Source: an uncultured Flavobacteriales bacterium
GTDB lineage: Bacteria > Bacteroidota > Bacteroidia > Flavobacteriales_G > Salibacteraceae
Direction: 5' to 3'
Length of the DNA: 32,664 nucleotides
NCBI GenBank assembly: GCA_938091155.1
Contig: CALKOP010000195.1
Span: 1 to 32,664 of the forward strand
This document shows positions 1-7,781 of this stretch, piece by piece; the stretch's first letter is position 1; each line of letters starts with the position of its first letter. Below the pieces are notes generated by a model. The model searched no databases and was not told where the DNA came from. It saw only the letters and a list, made by a program, of their open reading frames with translations. The translations under genes were made by a program, and so were the position numbers.

Positions 1-201
1 CTTTTTTGTGCTTAATATTTAGTTAACATTGGGTTTAACGGCTGGCCACTTTGGGTTTGTTCATTTTGTAGTCCACAGCCTTTACATAGTAGGCGATCCA
101 CGTAATTTGAGTCGTTTTCTCAGAGTGAATTTATTGTTAAGCTTAAGCTATGTAGGTTAAGCCTATGCTATAAGTTTGAACAAAAAATAAACTTTTGCGG
201 T
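1..201. other. Intergenic region upstream of the porin gene
   Basis: No ORF is supported here. The stretch is AT-rich. Near its right end are two imperfect direct copies of TTAAGC(C)TATG and a short inverted repeat, TAGGTTAAGCCTA. A perfect TAnnTTTG box (TAAGTTTG, 171-178) lies 23 bases before the porin start and could be the -7 element. I find no well-spaced TTTG or TTG partner, so this is only a promoter candidate. The gene to the left lies outside the window. Confidence 0.4.
171..178 (+). promoter_or_regulatory. Candidate -7 box (TAAGTTTG) of the porin/Na-Pi operon
   Basis: The eight bases match the Bacteroidota -7 consensus TAnnTTTG exactly and sit 23 bases upstream of the ATG at 202, which would give a short leader. 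The -33 side is not convincing: the nearest TTG is about 35 bases upstream, too far for the usual spacing. The direct repeats just upstream could be an operator, for example for phosphate control, but that is a guess. Confidence 0.3.
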
Positions 202-1407
202 ATGAAATTTCAACCGCTTTTCTGTGCAACGTTGTTCCTTTTAAGTGCACTAATAAGTCACGCTCAAATAGTTTCCTATCCCGAATGGGGCAAAGGCCTC
301 ACATTTACAAGTGCTGACAGCACTGGGTTCATTAAAATGAGCGCCCGAATTCAAAACCTAGCCGTTGTTGACAAACCGCTTAACCCAACAGGTCAGGATA
401 TCTCAATTTATGGGTTAACCCGCAGAGCACGATTAAAATTTAGTGGATATGCCTTTAATCCAAAACTGACTTATAAAATTGAATTAGGATTAAGTAATAG
501 AGACACCAAATTCTCAGATGATGCCCAGCTTGTTGGAGGAAATGCACGCATGGTATTAGATGCAGTAGTTAAATATCGAGTACTGAAAAACACAACAATT
601 TGGTTTGGTCAAACCAAACTACCCGGTAATAGGGAGCGTGTTGTCTCCTCACAAGCGCTGCAATTTGTTGATCGAAGTAACGTAAATAGTCGATTTAATA
701 TTGATAGAGATTTTGGTTTTCAACTCCACCATAAGTTCTCAATTGGCAATTCAGTTTTAATATTCAAGGAATCCATTTCCGTGGGTGAGGGCAGAAATGT
801 AATTGTGGCAAATTCTGGTGGTTTTGATTATACGGTCAGAGCTGAATTTCTACCGATGGGTGCATTTGAATCAAAAGGAGATTACTTTTCGTCCGATTTA
901 AAACGAGAAACAACTCCTAAACTATCTATCGGGGTTACTGGCGATTATAATGATGGTGCCATTCGTCAGGGTGGTCAGTTAGGCAAGCTCATGGTGGATG
1001 CAAACGGAGAGCTTGTTGAATCCGACCTAACCTCCTTAATGGCCGATATAATCTTTAAATATAGTGGATGGTCAATTCTTGCGGAAGGGGCTTACAGAGA
1101 AAGCAGTCTTGGGGACTATGTTGATGCAAATGGGCGCGCTTTCAGACAGGGCTTTGGTTATAATGTGCAAACCGGTTACTTGTTTAAATCAAACTATGAA
1201 GTAGCGGGACGATACACAAGAGTTTTAGGGTTAAAAGGCGTGGCAAGTGACATAAAGCATACTGAACAATTCACTTTAGGCCTTTCAAAATATATTAAAG
1301 GTCATAACCTAAAACTTCAGACTGACTTAACATACGAGCGAAGACTATATTCCACATTTGTCGAGGATAAATTAGTGTATCGATTCCAAACTGAACTATC
1401 ATTTTAA
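202..1407 (+). CDS. Phosphate-selective porin O/P-like outer-membrane protein
   Basis: The protein has 401 residues and starts with a clear signal peptide, with likely cleavage after residue 21 (...ISHA|Q). The rest alternates polar and hydrophobic residues like a beta-barrel and ends in ...TELSF, a terminal Phe typical of Bam-assembled outer-membrane proteins. The overall pattern matches the OprO/OprP family (early SARIQ/GLTRRARLKF-type segment and a FGQTKLPGNRE-type segment), which forms anion- or phosphate-preferring channels. The context strengthens this: a Na+/phosphate symporter follows after 18 bases on the same strand, so the two probably form an operon moving phosphate first across the outer and then the inner membrane. 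Substrate specificity is inferred. It could instead be a general porin of the same family. Confidence 0.82.
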   Translation: MKFQPLFCATLFLLSALISHAQIVSYPEWGKGLTFTSADSTGFIKMSARIQNLAVVDKPLNPTGQDISIYGLTRRARLKFSGYAFNPKLTYKIELGLSNRDTKFSDDAQLVGGNARMVLDAVVKYRVLKNTTIWFGQTKLPGNRERVVSSQALQFVDRSNVNSRFNIDRDFGFQLHHKFSIGNSVLIFKESISVGEGRNVIVANSGGFDYTVRAEFLPMGAFESKGDYFSSDLKRETTPKLSIGVTGDYNDGAIRQGGQLGKLMVDANGELVESDLTSLMADIIFKYSGWSILAEGAYRESSLGDYVDANGRAFRQGFGYNVQTGYLFKSNYEVAGRYTRVLGLKGVASDIKHTEQFTLGLSKYIKGHNLKLQTDLTYERRLYSTFVEDKLVYRFQTELSF

Positions 1408-1425
1408 ACGTCAATCTCAACCAAT

Positions 1426-3117
1426 ATGGATTACTCATTATTTGATTTTCTAGTACTTCTTGGATCGCTCGGTTTCTTCATCTACGGGATGAAAATCATG
1501 AGTGAGGGTATTCAAAAGGCAGCGGGAACTAGGCTCAGACAAATTCTTGGAGCGATGACCAAAAATCGCTTTTTCGGAGTCCTGACAGGTTTCTTTATTA
1601 CAAGTGTTGTTCAGTCATCTTCTGCAACTACGGTAATGACTGTGAGCTTTGTAAACGCTGGGCTTTTATCACTTGTTGAATCTGCAGGTGTCATGATGGG
1701 GGCTAATATTGGCACAACAATTACTGCTTGGATTGTATCCTATTTTGGATTCAAGTTTAAAATTGTTGCGGTAGCACTACCAATCATTGCCTTTGGCCTT
1801 CCAATGCTACTTTTAGGAAAGCAAAAAGTGAAATCGTGGGGTGAGTTTTTAATTGGATTCGCCTTACTCTTCATGGGACTTGACGCACTAAAGCATGCAG
1901 TTCCAGATCTTAAGGACAATCCAGAGGTGTTGGGCTTTTTAACATCGTTTGCTGACGGAGGAATACTCACTTCACTGCTGTTTGTAATGGTAGGTACCGT
2001 AATTACAATTGTAGTGCAATCATCGAGCGCGGCTATGGCGCTCACTCTGGTCATGTGTCACAATGGTTGGATTCCCTTCCCAGTGGCTGCCGCCATGGTT
2101 CTCGGTGAAAATATCGGAACCACAATAACAGCTGAACTAGCTTCCCTCGTGGGCAACGTTCACGCAAAACGATCGGCAAGAATCCACTCCATGTTTAACA
2201 TTATTGGTGTCACATGGATGTTGCTATTGCTGCCTTTTGCACTTGATGGTATCACTTGGTTTTCGACAAGCGTTATGGGTAATTCCAGCCCATTTGAATC
2301 AAGCGAATCAATTCCATTTGCATTGTCTTACTTCCATACATTTTTCAATCTAACCAATGTTCTTCTTTTGATTTGGTTTGTCCCCTTCCTTGTAAAAATG
2401 GCCATTAAAACGGTGCCGTCAAAAGGGGAAGATGACGAAGACTCGCACCTTGAGTATATCGGTGCGGGACTCATGGGAACGGCTGAATTATCAATTCTAG
2501 AAGTAAAAAAGGAGCTCATCAAATTCTCCGAAATTGCTGAAAAGCATTTATTGATGGTGCACGAATTGATGCTTGAGAAGGACACAAAAAAGAAGCGAAA
2601 GCTCTACACGCGCATTAAAAAATATGAAGACATAACAGACCGCATTGAAGCTGAAATTACAAGCTACCTTACAAAGGTGTCTACCAACCAGATGTCTGAC
2701 AAATCTTCTGGCATTGTTCGCGCCATCCTTAGTATGATCAATGATTTGGAAAGCATTGGAGATGTCTGCTACCAAATGTCCGTAAGTCTAGAACGAAAAG
2801 AGGAGAAGAAAATCTGGTTTACCGCTGAACAAAGAGAAGATCTTTTCGAGCTGTTCAAACTAGTAGAGCATTCTTTGACTAAAACAACTGAAAATCTAAA
2901 TCAAGAATTCGATAAGGTTGAGTTAGATAAGGCCTATAACAGGGAGCGCGACATCAATGAGAAACGAGATAAAATCAAGAAGAAGCATTTCAAAAACATT
3001 GAAAAAGCTGAATATGGTTTTGAAAATGGAATGATTTACAACGATCTCTTTTCATCCTTGGAAAAGATTGGTGATCATACGATCAATGTGAATGAGGCGA
3101 TTGCGGGTAAGATCTAG
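1426..3117 (+). CDS. Na+/phosphate cotransporter family protein with C-terminal PhoU-like domain
   Basis: A polytopic inner-membrane protein of 563 residues. It carries the two inverted PNaS repeats of the NptA/SLC34-like family, each with the signature QSSSA: VVQSSSATTV near residue 62 and VVQSSSAAMA near residue 197. Each is followed by a GANIGTT or GENIGTT segment. From about residue 350 the protein becomes soluble and helical and resembles a PhoU domain, as in bacterial Na/Pi cotransporters, where this part is thought to regulate transport. It imports inorganic phosphate with sodium. The porin gene ends 18 bases upstream. Its TAG stop overlaps the stop of the opposing lipoprotein gene in a CTAG. 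Confidence 0.93.
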   Translation: MDYSLFDFLVLLGSLGFFIYGMKIMSEGIQKAAGTRLRQILGAMTKNRFFGVLTGFFITSVVQSSSATTVMTVSFVNAGLLSLVESAGVMMGANIGTTITAWIVSYFGFKFKIVAVALPIIAFGLPMLLLGKQKVKSWGEFLIGFALLFMGLDALKHAVPDLKDNPEVLGFLTSFADGGILTSLLFVMVGTVITIVVQSSSAAMALTLVMCHNGWIPFPVAAAMVLGENIGTTITAELASLVGNVHAKRSARIHSMFNIIGVTWMLLLLPFALDGITWFSTSVMGNSSPFESSESIPFALSYFHTFFNLTNVLLLIWFVPFLVKMAIKTVPSKGEDDEDSHLEYIGAGLMGTAELSILEVKKELIKFSEIAEKHLLMVHELMLEKDTKKKRKLYTRIKKYEDITDRIEAEITSYLTKVSTNQMSDKSSGIVRAILSMINDLESIGDVCYQMSVSLERKEEKKIWFTAEQREDLFELFKLVEHSLTKTTENLNQEFDKVELDKAYNRERDINEKRDKIKKKHFKNIEKAEYGFENGMIYNDLFSSLEKIGDHTINVNEAIAGKI

Positions 3118-3611
3118 TTCGGAAAAATAAACTCCGGTGTTGTAATCACCTGACTTTCGTTTCCCGCCCGGTCCACTAATTGGGTTTCAAATCTGATGGT
3201 ATCACTATTCTGACGAATACTGCCAAATGGCTGTTCAATAAATCCCTCCGATTTTTGATTATCCTTCACCTTACTTGATGTGGGTACTTGAGAAAACAAA
3301 AGATTTGAATCAACCGGGTCAACTGGAATAAACTTAACCCATTCACCATTCAGCTTTTCAAATAAGTAAGTTTTTAGGTTCTTTAGATCGCCTTCCCTTA
3401 TTCCAATATCCCCTTGGCAATCTTCAAATTTTGTCCATAGCACTAATGTATCTGCAGCAAATGGGTTGTTCGGGTCAGCAGAAATGTATTCAAACTGATG
3501 AAAACTGAAGCTCGGCGCCACTTCATCGCAATTATCCGTTTGGCAACCCACCAAAACCAATAAGCCGAAAAGCGCTGCTACCTTTGTGTATTGAATAAAC
3601 CTAAGTGTCAT
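3114..3611 (-). CDS. Hypothetical lipoprotein
   Basis: The ORF track starts at 3755, but the true start is probably the internal ATG at 3609-3611, which gives 165 residues with a proper lipoprotein signal (MTLRF... LVLVGC|QTD). The upstream 48 codons overlap the divergent LuxE-like gene. After the lipid Cys there is a CDEVAPSFSF segment and a mostly beta, Ig-like sequence with a CQGDIGIREGD segment, a pattern I associate with short Bacteroidota lipoproteins of unknown function. It is likely exported and lipid-anchored. No catalytic motif is visible. It faces the LuxE-like gene with only 1 bp between start codons and converges with the symporter gene, sharing a CTAG at the stops. Confidence 0.75.
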   Translation of the reverse strand: MTLRFIQYTKVAALFGLLVLVGCQTDNCDEVAPSFSFHQFEYISADPNNPFAADTLVLWTKFEDCQGDIGIREGDLKNLKTYLFEKLNGEWVKFIPVDPVDSNLLFSQVPTSSKVKDNQKSEGFIEQPFGSIRQNSDTIRFETQLVDRAGNESQVITTPEFIFPN

Positions 3612-3612
3612 T

Positions 3613-4572
3613 TTGATTCCATCGAAGTTACAGATTGCAAAAGAATTAATTAATCTCTCATCAGACGAGGAGTTCGATCGCATGGCTAATTCGATAATGC
3701 AATACCAAAAAGACTCCATTCCTGTTTTAGAACAATATTGGTCTCTTATCAACAATCAATATGCGCCTATTCCCATAGAACTCTTCAAAATGTATCGTAT
3801 CAGTTCAAAGGAGCAAACGGAGGTTGCATTTAAAAGCAGCGGCACAACTTCAAATAACAGATCAACGCATCATGTTGCGGATATTGACCTTTACAAATCG
3901 CTTAGTCTTTCACATTTTGAAAAGCATTTTGGAAAGGTATCCGACCAAGTAGTGCTGGCATTACTACCATCTTATCTTGAAAACGGTGACTCGTCATTGG
4001 TCTTCATGGTGAATCATTTCATTGAAACCTCAACGCTGGCAGCTTCATCTTTTGTAACGCTAGCCGAATGTGCTGATTCACTTAAAAAACTTCAAAAGAC
4101 CAACACTCCAACGGTACTATTCGGAGTAAGTTTTGCTCTATTGGATCTGGCGGAAGCCCTGAAAATAGATTTCCCAGCGTTAACGATCATTGAGACTGGC
4201 GGAATGAAGGGCAAACGAAAAGAAATGACACGGGTTGAGCTTCATTCTCAAATTAATGGTTCGTTCTCTCAGTCTAAAATTGAGTCCGAATATGGAATGA
4301 CCGAGCTGTTATCTCAAGCCTACACCACTGACGGAGTTTGGTTTCGTCCACCAAATTGGATGCGGATTTCTATAACGGACGTAAGCGACCCATTTAAAAC
4401 CTTGCCAGTAGGATCTAGAGGCCTATTGGCCATTACCGATTTGGCAAATATTTATAGTTGCTCATTTATACAGACAAGAGATGTTGGCGTGTTAAATGAA
4501 TTTGGCGGTTTCACTGTGGAAGGCAGGTTAGATAATAGCGACATTCGCGGTTGCAACTTATTACATCCATAA
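3613..4572 (+). CDS. LuxE-like acyl-protein synthetase (ANL superfamily)
   Basis: The protein has 319 residues. Around residues 75-79 it has SSGTT, the phosphate-binding P-loop-like motif of adenylate-forming enzymes, and at 226-230 EYGMT, the A5-type motif (YGxTE). Length and motifs match LuxE/acyl-protein synthetase proteins, which activate fatty acids as acyl-AMP and pass them to a cysteine. No lux reductase or acyltransferase genes are nearby, so the substrate is unknown. The start is TTG at 3613. From memory, relatives carry the preceding helix ending in SSDEEF, which the first ATG (3681) would remove, so I keep TTG. The start lies 1 bp from the start of the divergent lipoprotein gene, so any promoter lies inside that gene. 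Confidence 0.82.
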   Translation: MIPSKLQIAKELINLSSDEEFDRMANSIMQYQKDSIPVLEQYWSLINNQYAPIPIELFKMYRISSKEQTEVAFKSSGTTSNNRSTHHVADIDLYKSLSLSHFEKHFGKVSDQVVLALLPSYLENGDSSLVFMVNHFIETSTLAASSFVTLAECADSLKKLQKTNTPTVLFGVSFALLDLAEALKIDFPALTIIETGGMKGKRKEMTRVELHSQINGSFSQSKIESEYGMTELLSQAYTTDGVWFRPPNWMRISITDVSDPFKTLPVGSRGLLAITDLANIYSCSFIQTRDVGVLNEFGGFTVEGRLDNSDIRGCNLLHP

Positions 4573-4611
4573 TTTGGAATAATGATTGCCTTGTAGACAA
4601 AAAATACGATT

Positions 4612-5142
4612 ATGAAAAAGCTTCCATTATTATTATTGACAATCACAATACTTGCGAGTTGTTCGAATAAATATGTGCTTAACTCACGAGTTATTAATGA
4701 GTACAAACTCACATATCAAGATTTGTCTACAATTCAGTATTACAATAGCCACGATATTGTACTTACCAGTTACGATCAAGTAACCAGCGACAAATCCACT
4801 TCAAAAGGCAACTTGAATGTAAGCTTTGGCAAAGAAGTAGACCAAGTTATCATCAAAGCTGGCACAAAAGGTAAAATCATAAAAGACCTAGGAGAAGGAA
4901 AATATGCGGTGTCTTTTGAGCCGGATGATTCAAAGCAACTTGTGTTTGCAAGAGGAGATAAATTTGATGTTTATCATTTGCAGGCACTAGAGTGGAAAAG
5001 CGGTCGAGGTAAAGTACAGTATGGCGAAAAAACCTTTTATACTCATTCAGGAGCTGACGAATGTATCCTTCGGTTTAAGCTAAAAAGGAAGTATAAAGAG
5101 AATCGTAAAATGCGCGTTGCGAAGGGTAATAAGGTCAAATAA
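4612..5142 (+). CDS. Hypothetical lipoprotein
   Basis: The protein has 176 residues with a textbook lipoprotein signal peptide (MKKLPLLLL... ILASC|SNK). The mature part is beta-rich and basic at the C-terminus (KLKRKYKENRKMR). A middle section (IKAGTKGKII... GEGKYAVSFEPDD) resembles a small SH3-like or beta-barrel fold, though I cannot name a family. It is probably anchored to the periplasmic face of a membrane. It sits 39 bases after the LuxE-like gene and 51 bases before the imelysin gene on the same strand, so it could be co-transcribed with either, but nothing ties its function to them. Confidence 0.75.
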   Translation: MKKLPLLLLTITILASCSNKYVLNSRVINEYKLTYQDLSTIQYYNSHDIVLTSYDQVTSDKSTSKGNLNVSFGKEVDQVIIKAGTKGKIIKDLGEGKYAVSFEPDDSKQLVFARGDKFDVYHLQALEWKSGRGKVQYGEKTFYTHSGADECILRFKLKRKYKENRKMRVAKGNKVK

Positions 5143-5193
5143 ATCCCTGTGGCTTTCAATCAATCTTGGCTTTCGCTTTCTTTGTAATCAATT

Positions 5194-6447
5194 ATGAAAA
5201 AGCTATCGCTCGTTTTTCCTGCAATTTTTGTGCTTGTCGTAATTTGTAGCTGTGCTAAGGAAGGCTGCACCGATCCTGAGGCGCTTAATTATGATAAGAT
5301 AGCCGAGCGTGATGACGAAAGTTGTCGCTATGGTGATAAGTATAACACCCAAAAAAAATCACTTATTAGAAACCATGCGACAATTGCCTTCGCACTGTAT
5401 TCTGATGCTTTGTTTCAAGCAACAAATTTGCAAACAACTATAGCAACATTTGTTGCGGAACCCTCAGATGATGGTTTAAGCGAGTCCCGCCTAGCATGGA
5501 GAAACGCCTACTTTGCATACCTACAATGTGAGGCATTACGATTTTCCAAGGGGCCGATTGATGATGACCGTGAGCTTTCGAGGTTAATTGGCAGATGGCC
5601 CATCAACCATGAACTAATAGATTATACAAACGCCCAAACTGGTGGTCTAATATCAGATACCAGTGCCTTACCGAATGTAACAGCGGGAGCATTATCGGCC
5701 CTAAATGAAAACGTTGAGAATAATCAAACGACTGTGGGTTTTCACGCTATCGAATTCTTGTTGTGGGGACAAGATGACGAGGATGTTTCGCTATTAACTA
5801 CTGGAAACCGAACCTATTTGGACTATGATGATGCCGACAATTCGATTCTAAATATTGAACGAAGGGCTGCGTACCTCTCGGTTTGCAGTGAGCTATTGGT
5901 AAGGCAAATAGGGTTATTAGCTAATGAATGGGATTCAGCAAGTTCAAAGAATTATCGCAATGAGTTTTTAGACCTAGATGTTAATCTCGCATTAAAGAAT
6001 ATTTTGAATGGTTTAGGTACATTGACAAAATCCGAATTAGCCAACAGGGCCTTGAGAAAACCTACGGCCAGCGGATCGCAGAAACTAGAGATTTCAAACT
6101 TTAGTGACAACACCAGTACTGATGTTATTGCGATGTCAAACAGCATTGAAATTTTTTATCGAGGTAAATACACGCCTCTTGCAGCTACAGAAATTGAAGG
6201 TAAATCTGTGGACGACTTAATTACCGAGGCTAATCCTAAATTAGCAGCATTAGTAGATAAAAAGATAATCGAATCCTTGGAACTCATAAACGCAATTCCC
6301 TCTCCCTTTGACTCGCAAGCGTCCCAAGAGGCTGAGTTTGGAGCTGGATCAATTGCCAAAGCGGTTGTCGCCTTAGACGAGCTGGAAGAATTATTGAAGG
6401 AAGTCGCTCGCGAATTTGAAATAGGTCTAGAAACCGATCTTCCATAG
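5194..6447 (+). CDS. Imelysin family (peptidase M75) lipoprotein
   Basis: The protein has 417 residues. The lipoprotein signal peptide ends near Cys20 (...VICSC|AKEG). A short cysteine-bounded motif follows (CTDPEALNYD... DESCRY), a small module seen on many Bacteroidota exported proteins. The helical core then carries GFHAIEFLLWGQ at residues 182-193, the imelysin GxHxxE signature (His184, Glu187), with a GRWPIN segment earlier. Imelysins are periplasmic or surface proteins linked to iron uptake. Despite the M75 peptidase name, proteolysis is doubtful and metal or haem handling is more likely. The usual partners (di-haem oxidoreductase, a second imelysin) are absent. The gene ends in TAGACTA, sharing this palindrome with the stop of tyrS. 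Confidence 0.9.
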   Translation: MKKLSLVFPAIFVLVVICSCAKEGCTDPEALNYDKIAERDDESCRYGDKYNTQKKSLIRNHATIAFALYSDALFQATNLQTTIATFVAEPSDDGLSESRLAWRNAYFAYLQCEALRFSKGPIDDDRELSRLIGRWPINHELIDYTNAQTGGLISDTSALPNVTAGALSALNENVENNQTTVGFHAIEFLLWGQDDEDVSLLTTGNRTYLDYDDADNSILNIERRAAYLSVCSELLVRQIGLLANEWDSASSKNYRNEFLDLDVNLALKNILNGLGTLTKSELANRALRKPTASGSQKLEISNFSDNTSTDVIAMSNSIEIFYRGKYTPLAATEIEGKSVDDLITEANPKLAALVDKKIIESLELINAIPSPFDSQASQEAEFGAGSIAKAVVALDELEELLKEVAREFEIGLETDLP

Positions 6448-6448
6448 A

Positions 6449-7720
6449 CTATTCTGCAATTGCTAGGAAATAGTTCTTCTTACCTCTTTGAAGAAGGATA
6501 AACTTACCCGCAATTAGGTTCTCAGAACTAGTCGTAAATGAGTCGCTCACTTTATTCTTATTGATAGATATACTGTTTTCCTTTAATGCTCTCCGAGCCT
6601 CTCCATTGGAGTTTAAGAATCCTGTCTTTTCAGCTAACAGGCTAACAATATCAATTCCAGCCTCTATTTCTGACTTGGATACATTTGCCTGAGGTACTCC
6701 CTCGAATACATCGAGGACTGTTGCCTCATCCAGCGACATTAGCACTTCACTTGTACTCTTACCAAAAAGAACTTCTGATGCATCAATGGCTTTCGAAAGA
6801 TCATTTTCTGAATGAACTCTTTTTGTGAGCTCCTCCGCCAATGCTTTTTGAGCAGTTCGCATGTGTGGTGCCTGTGCATGTTCAGCTTCAATAGCCACTA
6901 TTTCTTCTTGATTCATCAAAGAGAAGACACGTAAATAATTGCCTATGTCAGCATCAGCAGTGTTGAGCAAGAATTGGTAGAATTTATAAGGCGATGTACG
7001 ATTAGGATCGAGCCAGATATTGCCACCTTCGGTTTTTCCAAACTTAGTACCATCCATCTTTTTAATCAAAGGAGTAGTCAATGCAGACACGTTACCTGAC
7101 TCTAACCTTCTTATCAATTCTGTGCCCGTGGTAATGTTTCCCCATTGATCGCTTCCACCCATTTGAATTTGGCATCCATGATGCTTCCAAAGGTGATAGA
7201 AATCGTAACCCTGGATTAACTGATAACTAAACTCAGTAAATGACATCCCAGTATCCAGTCTGTTTTTGACCGAATCCTTTGCCATCATGTAGTTTACACT
7301 GGTGTGCTTACCAACATCGCGGATAAACTCGAGAAACCCAAATTCCTTAAACCAATCGTAATTGTTGACGATTTGTGCAGCATTTTTTCCTTCAAAATCT
7401 AAAAACTTTTCAAGCTGTTTTTTTTGGCTTTCAAGATTATGATTGAGGAGGTCTACGTCCAGAAGATTTCTTTCTGCGGATTTCCCACTCGGATCTCCTA
7501 CCATTCCTGTGGCACCACCAACAAGAGCAATCGGAGTATTTCCCGTTCGTTGAAAATGGGTGAGCGTCATCACCTGAACCATATTGCCTATTCCTAAAGA
7601 ATCTGCCGTTGGGTCAAAACCAATGTAGCCTGAAATAGGACCTTTAGTAAATAACTCTTCTGTACCCGGAGTCATGTCATACAACATGTTTCTCCACCTT
7701 AATTCTTCAACAAAATTCAT
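6449..7720 (-). CDS. tyrS: Tyrosyl-tRNA synthetase
   Basis: About 423 residues, normal for bacterial TyrRS. It charges tRNA-Tyr with tyrosine in the cytoplasm. Visible landmarks are the N-terminal GFDPTADSL, the GGATGMVGDPSGKS segment, YQLIQGYDF, GGSDQWGN, and the KMSKS equivalent TKFGKTEGG. An S4-type RNA-binding domain follows at the C-terminus. The HIGH motif is replaced by GIGN (after PTADSL): the second His to Asn change is tolerated in the family, but the first His to Gly is unusual (see findings). Two ATGs are adjacent. I prefer the second (7718-7720), matching the family start MNFVEEL. It converges with the imelysin gene with 1 bp between stops and follows the ompA-like gene on the same strand, probably with its own promoter. 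Confidence 0.95.
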   Translation of the reverse strand: MNFVEELRWRNMLYDMTPGTEELFTKGPISGYIGFDPTADSLGIGNMVQVMTLTHFQRTGNTPIALVGGATGMVGDPSGKSAERNLLDVDLLNHNLESQKKQLEKFLDFEGKNAAQIVNNYDWFKEFGFLEFIRDVGKHTSVNYMMAKDSVKNRLDTGMSFTEFSYQLIQGYDFYHLWKHHGCQIQMGGSDQWGNITTGTELIRRLESGNVSALTTPLIKKMDGTKFGKTEGGNIWLDPNRTSPYKFYQFLLNTADADIGNYLRVFSLMNQEEIVAIEAEHAQAPHMRTAQKALAEELTKRVHSENDLSKAIDASEVLFGKSTSEVLMSLDEATVLDVFEGVPQANVSKSEIEAGIDIVSLLAEKTGFLNSNGEARRALKENSISINKNKVSDSFTTSSENLIAGKFILLQRGKKNYFLAIAE

Positions 7721-7742
7721 CATGGCTTCAGCATTTTCGCGG

Positions 7743-7750
7743 CAAAAATA
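7743..7750 (-). promoter_or_regulatory. Candidate -7 box of tyrS (TATTTTTG)
   Basis: On the minus strand TATTTTTG matches TAnnTTTG and lies 22 bases from the tyrS start. A TTTG occurs just upstream but too close for a -33 element, so support rests on the -7 box alone. It lies in the 61-base gap between tyrS and the ompA-like gene. Confidence 0.33.
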
Positions 7751-7781
7751 ACCTTATCCAAACAAGGCTATAATCGAAAAA

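Noticed and set aside
1740-2054. Minus-strand ORF of 104 residues
   Set aside because: Shadow of the Na/Pi symporter membrane helices; no independent support.
4452-4712. Minus-strand ORF of 86 residues between the LuxE-like and lipoprotein genes
   Set aside because: It overlaps both real genes and has no signal or motif.
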